From Agathobaculum ammoniilyticum (lineage in GTDB: Bacteria > Bacillota > Clostridia > Oscillospirales > Butyricicoccaceae): a stretch of 64,000 nt of DNA. Location: the NCBI RefSeq assembly GCF_025567315.1, contig NZ_JAOQJE010000014.1:11815-75814 (forward strand), read 5' to 3'. A program made the translations under genes and the position numbers. Shown here one piece after another: positions 57,981 through 64,000 of the stretch. How positions within the stretch are numbered: the first letter of the stretch is position 1; each line of letters opens with the position of its first letter. The notes beneath the pieces were generated by a model. The model worked only from the letters and a program-made list of their open reading frames with translations. It was not told the origin of the DNA and ran no database searches.

Positions 57981-59039
57981 TCATGCCTGCGGCGTATAGG
58001 CTTCGATGCCGGTTTCCGCGAAGCTGACCATGCCATCGTACGCCGCCAGCGTCAGGTCGAGCAGGCTGACCGCTGCGACCGCACCCGTCCCCTCGCCCAG
58101 CCGCAGGCCGGCCGCGATCATCGGCGTTTTCCCCAGCCGCTCCAGCAGGAGCTTTCCCGCCGGCTCCTCCGGCCGGTGCGCTGCGATCAGGTAATCGCCC
58201 GCCGCGGGACACAGCCGCACGGCGAGCAGCGCCGCCGCACACGAAATCACACCGTCCAGCACAGCGGGCAGGCCGCAGGCCGCCGCGCCGAGGTACAGCC
58301 CCGCCAGCCCCGCGATATCCAGCCCGCCGACCTTGTGCAGCACGTCCATCGGGTCGTCCGGATCCGGCCGGTGCAGGGCGAGCGCGGTCTGGATCACGCA
58401 CACCTTGCGCGACAGGCCCGCAGAGGACAGACCCGCGCCACGTCCGGTGACCGTATACACATCCGCACCGGTGAGCGCGGCGGTCACGGCCGCGCTGGTC
58501 GTGGTATTGCCGATGCCCATTTCACCGCCGCACAGCAGGCGGTATCCGTCCGCCGCGCACTGCTCCGCCAGGCTGATGCCGGTCTCCACCGCGCGCACCG
58601 CCTCCTCCCGCGTCATGGCGGGCTGTTCCAGCAGGTCCGCCGTGCCGTACCGCACCTTGCGCCGCAGGATGCGGTCGCCCTGCACATCGCGCGCCACGCC
58701 GATATCGACGGGAAACGCATCCATGCCGATCCGCCGCGCCATCAGGCAGACGGTGGACTGCCCGCGCCCCATGTTTTCGGCCACCACGGCCGTGACCTCC
58801 TGCCCGCACTGGGTCACGCCCTCCGCGACCACGCCGTTATCCGCGCAGAACACCACCACGGCGCGCCGGCCGATTTCTGGCCGACCCGTGCGCTGGATGC
58901 CCGCCAGCTGCACCACCGCCTCCTGCAGCAGCCCGAGGCTGCCGAGCGGCATAGCGATATCGGAAAAGCGGCGGCGCGCCGCGTCCATGCTCTCCCCGCA
59001 CAGCGGCCTGACCAAAGCGATTGTTTGTTCCAGCGTCAT
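57981..59039 (-). CDS. cobT: Dimethylbenzimidazole phosphoribosyltransferase
   Basis: Activates the lower-ligand base with nicotinate mononucleotide. 352 residues: MPLGSLGLLQEAVVQLAGIQ, VVFCADNGVVAEGVTQCGQE, GEMGIGNTTTSAAVTAALTG, and catalytic Glu in LRLGEGTGAVAAVSLLD. No bza or bluB lower-ligand gene is seen, so the base may be salvaged or another azole. Start at 59039 within the cbiA stop (ATGA). Confidence 0.96.
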   Translation of the reverse strand: MTLEQTIALVRPLCGESMDAARRRFSDIAMPLGSLGLLQEAVVQLAGIQRTGRPEIGRRAVVVFCADNGVVAEGVTQCGQEVTAVVAENMGRGQSTVCLMARRIGMDAFPVDIGVARDVQGDRILRRKVRYGTADLLEQPAMTREEAVRAVETGISLAEQCAADGYRLLCGGEMGIGNTTTSAAVTAALTGADVYTVTGRGAGLSSAGLSRKVCVIQTALALHRPDPDDPMDVLHKVGGLDIAGLAGLYLGAAACGLPAVLDGVISCAAALLAVRLCPAAGDYLIAAHRPEEPAGKLLLERLGKTPMIAAGLRLGEGTGAVAAVSLLDLTLAAYDGMVSFAETGIEAYTPQA

Positions 59040-60394
59040 CTCCTGTCCCTCCATTCTGCACATTTGCGCACAAAATTTTCCGCGACTGGGGCGGCCGCCC
59101 CGAAATACAGATGCGGAAAGCCCGCGTACAGCGTCTCCGACGCATGGATGCAGTCCCACGCGCGGCCGTTCGGCTTTTCCGCTCGGAACGCGTACCCTGC
59201 ATCGTCCGACTGCGCATAGTGGAACTCGTGCGCGCGCAGGCTCTCCCCCGCGCAGCACAGCAGGTTGTCCCGCTGGGCGGTCAGAGTCACATAGCCGAAC
59301 GGCTGGAGCTTCTCCGTCATGCGCGCGTCCGCATCCAGCACGCCGGCCATTGGACATCCGTTCAGCGTGCGGTGCAGGTACAAAAAGCCACCGCACTCCG
59401 CCACCGTGGGCAGGCCGCCCTGCACCGCCGCGCGGACGCTATCCCGCATGGTGCAGTTGGCGGCGAGCTTTGCCGCGTGCAGCTCGGGGTAACCCCCGCC
59501 GAGGTACAGGCCGTCGACCGCCCGGGGCAGCTTTTCATCCGTGAGCGGCGAGAATTCGATGAGCTCCGCACCGAGCGTGCGCAGGATGTCCAGATTTTCC
59601 GCATAATAAAAGCAGAACGCCCGGTCGCGCGCGACCGCGATGCGCACCGGCCTATCCACGGCTGGGACAGGCCGCGCGCTTTCCCCAGTGAGCGGCGGCG
59701 CAGAACGCGCGAGGGCCAGCAGCCCGTCGAGGTCAACCCCCTGTTCGGCCGCGTCCGCGAGGCGGTCGAGCTTGCCTTGCAGCCCGCTGACCTCGTCCGC
59801 GGCCAGCAGACCGAGATGGCGGCTCGGAACCACCGCTTCCGGCACGGGCGGCAGAAAGCCATAGACCCGCAGGCCCGCCTGCTCCGCAACCGCCCTGTAA
59901 AACGGGTACATCGCCTGTGATATCCCGTTCAGCAGCACGCCGCACAGGGTGTTGGGTGCAAAGTCCCGAAAGCCCCGCAGCACCGCGGCCAGGGAAAGCG
60001 ACTGCCCCCCCGGCCGCACGATGAGCACGGCGGGCGTATCGGTCGCGCGCGCGAGGTGCGCCGCCGAGGCGCGGTCGGTCGCGCCCGATCCGTCCAGCAC
60101 GCCGTCATAAAAGCCCATGACACCCTCGATCACTCCCAGCCCGTCCGGCGGAGTGTGCCGCGCAAGCTGGCCACGCACCGCCGCCGCCTCTGCAAAAAAC
60201 AGGTCGAGGTTGCGGCTCGGCACGCCGAGCGCGGCGGTGTGGAACATGGGGTCGATGTAATCCGGCCCGCACTTGAAGGCCGCGAGCGGCACGCCGCGCC
60301 GCTGGAACGCGCGCAGCAGCGCGCTGGTCACGGTGGTCTTGCCGCAGCCCGAGCCGGTACCCGCCAGCAGCAGGCGGGGCGCATTACTCTGCAT
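59036..60394 (-). CDS. cbiA: Cobyrinate a,c-diamide synthase
   Basis: ATP- and glutamine-dependent amidation of the a and c side chains. 452 residues. RLLLAGTGSGCGKTTVTSAL (P-loop), FKCGPDYIDPMFH, VMGFYDGVLDG, then the amidotransferase half with nucleophile Cys in LPTVAECGGFLYLHR and the end AHEFHYAQSD. Overlaps cbiET by eleven bases. Confidence 0.97.
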   Translation of the reverse strand: MQSNAPRLLLAGTGSGCGKTTVTSALLRAFQRRGVPLAAFKCGPDYIDPMFHTAALGVPSRNLDLFFAEAAAVRGQLARHTPPDGLGVIEGVMGFYDGVLDGSGATDRASAAHLARATDTPAVLIVRPGGQSLSLAAVLRGFRDFAPNTLCGVLLNGISQAMYPFYRAVAEQAGLRVYGFLPPVPEAVVPSRHLGLLAADEVSGLQGKLDRLADAAEQGVDLDGLLALARSAPPLTGESARPVPAVDRPVRIAVARDRAFCFYYAENLDILRTLGAELIEFSPLTDEKLPRAVDGLYLGGGYPELHAAKLAANCTMRDSVRAAVQGGLPTVAECGGFLYLHRTLNGCPMAGVLDADARMTEKLQPFGYVTLTAQRDNLLCCAGESLRAHEFHYAQSDDAGYAFRAEKPNGRAWDCIHASETLYAGFPHLYFGAAAPVAENFVRKCAEWRDRR

Positions 60395-61580
60395 GGCCGT
60401 CCCCTTTCCCCGACAGGATAAACACCGGATTGTTCGCAGTCATCATGGTATACGGTCCGACCACCCGGCCGCGCGCGGCGGCAAGCTGGACGACCTCGAT
60501 CTCCGCGAAACCCAGCTCCGCCAGCGCGGCCTGCGCCGCGTGCAGCGTTTCCAGCGCGATGGCGTTGACTGCCACGCGCACGGCTGGATTCTTACGCTTT
60601 GCGGCTTGCAAAATGCACCGCATCGCGCCGCCGCTCCCGCCGACGAACACGCAGTCAGGCGCGGGCAAGGCTTCGAGCGCCGCCGGCGCCGCGCCATCGA
60701 TAATGCGCACATTATACCCGCCGAGCCTGCGGCGGTTTTCCCCGAGCAGCTTTACCGCGTCCGCGCTCCGCTCGACCGCATACACCAGCCCGTCGGACGC
60801 ACGCCGCGCCAGCTCAAGCGTTACCGCGCCCGTGCCTGCGCCCACGTCCCACACGGTGTCGCGCGGCTGCACCGCGAGCTTGGATACGGACACCCAGCGC
60901 ACCTCCTCCTTGGTCATGGGTACGTCCCCGCGTGCCAGCATCGCGTCACGCACCGGCTCGCGGGCGTTTGCCGCGTCCGGATGCTCGATCAGCAGCACGG
61001 CCAGGCCGCCGCAGGGCTTGCCCGCCAGCACCGCCGCCGCGCCGGTCTCGATGCGCTCGTCCGCCGCGCCGAGGTTTTCGCCCAGGTGTACGGTCAGGCC
61101 GCCCAGATCCGCGTCCGCGAGCGTCTGGCACACGATAGGCGCGGCCTGCGCGCCTCCCGTAAGCACAAAGGTCCTTTTGTGGTAGCTCACCGCGCCGAGG
61201 ATGCTGCCCGCGCGGCCGTGCAGGCTGCGCACACACACATTGTCATACGGCGCGCCCAGCTTTGCGCAGAAATACTGCAGGCTGGACAGGCCGGGTACCA
61301 GCTGCACCGTGCCGTGCGGCGCAAGCTGTCCGCGCAGCCGTGCGGCTGCGCTGAAAAAGCCCACGTCGCCCGACACCAGCACGGCAGCGGTCTGCGCACC
61401 CGCCGCAACAGCCTGCGCCGCCAGCCGGTCGAATGGACAGACCGCCGCGCGGCCGCACACCGCCGCCAGCCGTGCGGTAGCGAACACCGTATCGGATGCG
61501 TCAAGCACGCGTCGGGCTTCGCCGGTCAGCCCGTCCGGCGCGCCCATCCCCACGCCGACAATATAGAATGTGCGGGACAT
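60384..61580 (-). CDS. cbiET: CbiE-CbiT fusion (CobL-like) methyltransferase/decarboxylase
   Basis: 398 residues. Residues 1-200: CbiE methylase (IVGVGMGAPDGLTGEARRVL, LVSGDVGFFSAAARL, LVPGLSSLQYFCAKLGAPYD). Residues 210-398: CbiT (MTKEEVRWVSVSKLAVQPRD, VWDVGAGTGAVTLELARRAS, CVFVGGSGGAM), which methylates C15 and removes the C12 acetate carboxyl. Natural fusion, as in aerobic CobL and several Clostridia. Confidence 0.95.
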   Translation of the reverse strand: MSRTFYIVGVGMGAPDGLTGEARRVLDASDTVFATARLAAVCGRAAVCPFDRLAAQAVAAGAQTAAVLVSGDVGFFSAAARLRGQLAPHGTVQLVPGLSSLQYFCAKLGAPYDNVCVRSLHGRAGSILGAVSYHKRTFVLTGGAQAAPIVCQTLADADLGGLTVHLGENLGAADERIETGAAAVLAGKPCGGLAVLLIEHPDAANAREPVRDAMLARGDVPMTKEEVRWVSVSKLAVQPRDTVWDVGAGTGAVTLELARRASDGLVYAVERSADAVKLLGENRRRLGGYNVRIIDGAAPAALEALPAPDCVFVGGSGGAMRCILQAAKRKNPAVRVAVNAIALETLHAAQAALAELGFAEIEVVQLAAARGRVVGPYTMMTANNPVFILSGKGDGHAE

Positions 61581-61621
61581 AAAACACCTCTTTGCAACCG
61601 GAGTGTTGGAACGTCTTTTCG

Positions 61622-61648
61622 TATAGGATGCTTTTGAAGCCCTCTATG
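61622..61648 (-). repeat. Hairpin-chain element, remnant E (at hemL stop)
   Basis: A 27-base unit of the hairpin 1 type (TATAGGATGCTT-TTG-AAGCCCTCTATG on the plus strand), same length as in copies A-C but with several mismatched pairs. Its transcript-side first bases are the hemL stop. A piece like the hairpin 2 arm follows (61611-61620). Short and decayed. Confidence 0.5.
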
Positions 61649-62927
61649 CGAGCGCAGCAATACTCTCCTCCACCGCCTGCACCGTGCAGGCCAGGTCGTT
61701 CTGTGTGTGCGCCGAGGAAACGAACATGGCTTCGAACTGGCTGGGCGCAAGATACACCCCTCGCAATAACATCTCATTAAAATACTTTGCGTATAATTTT
61801 GTGTTGCTTTCCTGAGCGGCGGCAAAGCAGTCCACCGGCTGTTCTGTAAAATACGGACACAACAGCGAACCGATCTGGTTGACCTGCAGAGCCACGCCAT
61901 GCCTTTTCGCGCTCTCGCGCAGGTGGTTGGCGATATACCGTGCCCCGGTCTCCATCACCGTGTACACCTCGGGATGGTCGGCCAATATCGTAAGCTGCGC
62001 CAGCCCCGCCGCCATCGCGACAGGATTGCCGGACAGCGTACCCGCCTGATACACCGGCCCGCAGGGCGCGACCTGCTCCATCAGCGCGCGGCTGCCCGCG
62101 TATGCGCCGACCGGCATGCCGCCGCCGATAATCTTGCCGAACGTAACCAAGTCGGCGCGCACGCCAAAATATTCCTGCGCGCCGCCCGCCGCCAGTCGGA
62201 AGCCGGTGATGACCTCGTCAAAAATGAGCAGGCTGCCGTGCTTGTCGCACAGGCGGCGCAGTCCCTGCAAAAAGCCGTCCTTCGGCGGGACGACGCCCAT
62301 ATTCGCCGCGACCGGCTCGACAATCACCGCCGCGACCTGATTCGGGTTGGCATCCAGCAGGCGCTCGACCGAGGCAAGGTCGTTGTACTGCGCCATCAGC
62401 GTATCCTGCGCCGCGCCGCGCGTGACTCCCCTGGAATCCGGCTCGCCCTGCGTGAGCGCGCCGCTGCCCGCGCCGACCAGCATCGCGTCTGAATGGCCGT
62501 GGTAGCAGCCCTCAAACTTGATCAGCTTGTCCCGTCCAGTCGCGCCGCGCGCCAGACGCACCGCGCTCATCACCGCCTCGGTGCCGCTGTTGACCATGCG
62601 CACCATCTCGATGTGCGGCACCATCCCAATCATCTTTTCGGCCATCTCTACCTCGAGGGCGGTCGGCGCGCCGAAGGACAGTCCGCACACCATGCGGTCG
62701 TACACCGCTTTCAAAATATCCGGATGGCTGTGGCCGAGCACCATCGGCCCCCAGGAGCCGACATAGTCAATATATTCCAGCCCGTCCTCGTCCAGCACGT
62801 GACTGCCCAGGCCCTTGACGATAAAGCGCGGCCTGCCGCCCACCGCGCGGAACGCGCGCACAGGCGAGTTGACCCCGCCGGGCAGCACCTTTTGCGCGCG
62901 TTCAAACCATTCCTCCGATCTGGTCAT
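61644..62927 (-). CDS. hemL: Glutamate-1-semialdehyde 2,1-aminomutase
   Basis: PLP enzyme forming 5-aminolevulinate (C5 pathway). 427 residues: FERAQKVLPGGVNSPVRAFR, VNSGTEAVMSAVRLARGATG, LIFDEVITGFRLAAGGAQEY, and PLP-Lys in VTFGKIIGGGMPVGAYAGSR. Start at 62927, sharing one base with the hemB stop. The TAG stop is inside a repeat hairpin. Confidence 0.97.
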   Translation of the reverse strand: MTRSEEWFERAQKVLPGGVNSPVRAFRAVGGRPRFIVKGLGSHVLDEDGLEYIDYVGSWGPMVLGHSHPDILKAVYDRMVCGLSFGAPTALEVEMAEKMIGMVPHIEMVRMVNSGTEAVMSAVRLARGATGRDKLIKFEGCYHGHSDAMLVGAGSGALTQGEPDSRGVTRGAAQDTLMAQYNDLASVERLLDANPNQVAAVIVEPVAANMGVVPPKDGFLQGLRRLCDKHGSLLIFDEVITGFRLAAGGAQEYFGVRADLVTFGKIIGGGMPVGAYAGSRALMEQVAPCGPVYQAGTLSGNPVAMAAGLAQLTILADHPEVYTVMETGARYIANHLRESAKRHGVALQVNQIGSLLCPYFTEQPVDCFAAAQESNTKLYAKYFNEMLLRGVYLAPSQFEAMFVSSAHTQNDLACTVQAVEESIAALA

Positions 62928-63913
62928 CAGCCGATATCCCCTTTCCGGATCGCGTCCGCCAGCTCGGGCGCATAGTAGGTGATCAGGATGTCCGCGCCCG
63001 CGCGGTAGATGCACACCGCGCTCTCGCACATCACGCCGTATTCGTCGATCAGGTCGGCCTTTGCCGCCGCTTTTATCATCGCGTATTCGCCGGACACCTG
63101 ATACGCCGCAACCGGCAGGTCGAACCGCTGCCTGCACCGGTACATCAGGTCGAGATAAGGCATGGCGGGCTTGATCATCAGGATATCCGCGCCCTCGGCC
63201 GCATCGAGCGCGCATTCGCGCATGGCCTCGCGGCCGTTGTGCGGGTCCATCTGGTAGGAGCGCCGGTCGCCGAACGCAGGCGCGGAGCCTGCCGCCTCCC
63301 GAAACGGCCCGTAAAAGGACGACGCGTATTTGGCGGCATAGGACATGATGGGTACATGGATAAAGCCGTTCTCATCCAGCGCCCTGCGGATGGCCGCGAC
63401 GCGGCCGTCCATCATGTCGCTCGGCGCGACCATGTCCGCGCCCGCGCGCACATGGCTGACCGCTGTTTTCGCCAATACCTCGAGCGTTTTGTCATTGTCC
63501 ACGTCATGACCGCACAGGATGCCGCAATGCCCGTGCGAGGTATACTCGCACATGCACACGTCGGTGACGATATACATTTCAGGGGCGAGCGCCTTGATTT
63601 TGCGAATGCCCTGCTGGACCACGCCGTTTTCATCCCACGCGGACGAGCCGCGCTCATCCTTATGCGCGGGCAGGCCGAACAGGATGACGCGGGACACGCC
63701 GTGCGCGTGCGCCCGCTCGACCATGCGCCCAAGCTGGTCGGGCGAATAGTGGTACTGGCCGGGCAGGGATGGGATCTCCTCATAAACGCCCTCCCCTTCG
63801 ATCACGAACACCGGCCAGATCAGGCTTTCGGGGGAAATGCGCGTTTCGCGCACCAGCCGGCGCAGGTTATCCGACGCGCGCAGGCGGCGGGGGCGGATGG
63901 TTTGGTCAAACAT
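62927..63913 (-). CDS. hemB: Porphobilinogen synthase
   Basis: Condenses two aminolevulinate to porphobilinogen. 328 residues. Zinc Cys group in VTDVCMCEYTSHGHCGILCG; Schiff-base Lys in MSYAAKYASSFYGPFREAAG and ILMIKPAMPYLDLM. GGAGGGAGT precedes the ATG. Confidence 0.98.
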   Translation of the reverse strand: MFDQTIRPRRLRASDNLRRLVRETRISPESLIWPVFVIEGEGVYEEIPSLPGQYHYSPDQLGRMVERAHAHGVSRVILFGLPAHKDERGSSAWDENGVVQQGIRKIKALAPEMYIVTDVCMCEYTSHGHCGILCGHDVDNDKTLEVLAKTAVSHVRAGADMVAPSDMMDGRVAAIRRALDENGFIHVPIMSYAAKYASSFYGPFREAAGSAPAFGDRRSYQMDPHNGREAMRECALDAAEGADILMIKPAMPYLDLMYRCRQRFDLPVAAYQVSGEYAMIKAAAKADLIDEYGVMCESAVCIYRAGADILITYYAPELADAIRKGDIG

Positions 63914-63917
63914 ATTC

Positions 63918-64000
63918 TTATACTCCCTCCAATAAACAGGCGATCATATCCTCTATCGTCGCGTTTGCCGCGACTTTTACGTTCATCCCATATCGGCGGG
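63918..64000 (-). CDS. hemD: Uroporphyrinogen-III synthase, C-terminal end (partial)
   Basis: Only the last 27 residues are in the window (RRYGMNVKVAANATIEDMIA, then CLLEGV and stop at 63918). The pattern V-x-V-A-x-x-A-T-I-E-x-x-I is the usual HemD end. It may be HemD alone or the end of a CobA-HemD fusion; the sequence to the right would tell. Four bases separate it from hemB. Confidence 0.65.
   Translation of the reverse strand, partial: RRYGMNVKVAANATIEDMIACLLEGV

Overview
The window looks like chromosomal DNA of a high-GC, anaerobic, endospore-forming Bacillota (class Clostridia, probably the Oscillospiraceae/Butyricicoccaceae side; the genus is a guess). The reasons are spoIIE, the anaerobic cobalt chelatase CbiK with an early-cobalt corrin operon, a rubredoxin, Firmicutes-style rimP-nusA-ylxRQ-infB and S10-spc-alpha operons, a zinc-type short S14, and clear sigma-A-like promoters in AT-richer gaps. 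Apart from one block, every gene is on the minus strand.

Layout. 30-863 is uppP. 1051-9710 is the only plus-strand block: a phage-derived particle cassette (small and large terminase, portal, scaffold-like protein, capsid with an Ig-like tail, connector, nozzle-like beta protein, coiled-coil protein). A LexA-like box touches its promoter, and one membrane-protein gene runs backwards inside it. No integrase, repressor, replication, lysis, tail-fibre or host-recognition gene is visible. 10007-15382 is a glycolytic operon pgk-tpiA-gpmI-eno without gap; GpmI carries a histone-H1-like basic tail. 15598-16969 is trmL-degV. 17097-18522 is an ECF sigma/anti-sigma pair. 18688-26861 is rimP-nusA-rnpM-ylxQ-infB-rbfA-nrnA-truB-ribF. 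27123-43833 is the complete S10-spc-alpha cluster with secY, adk, map, a KOW protein, infA, rpmJ and rpoA. 44356-45911 is a second sigma/anti-sigma pair. 45945-50642 holds dusB, a DedA-like protein, rubredoxin, a small membrane protein and spoIIE. 50817-64000 is one long tetrapyrrole/cobalamin operon, from the 3' end of hemD through hemB, hemL, cbiET, cbiA, cobT, cobU, cobS, a short cobU-like gene, cbiB, cobD, cbiP, cobO and cbiC to cbiK.

How it works together. The corrin operon converts glutamate-1-semialdehyde through uroporphyrinogen towards cobinamide and then joins the lower ligand; the middle cbi genes and any B12 riboswitch lie outside the window. The ribosomal, nusA-infB and glycolytic operons are ordinary growth functions. 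What is unusual is their spacers: several open, within a few bases of a stop codon, with a chain of up to five back-to-back hairpins. Three chains (after rpsJ, rpmJ and rplW) align hairpin by hairpin, with the pairing kept although the sequence differs, so they look like copies of one dispersed structured element.

The two strongest leads are the SOS-box-linked short-tailed particle cassette and the stop-proximal hairpin-chain repeats. No rRNA, tRNA, CRISPR array or insertion sequence was seen.
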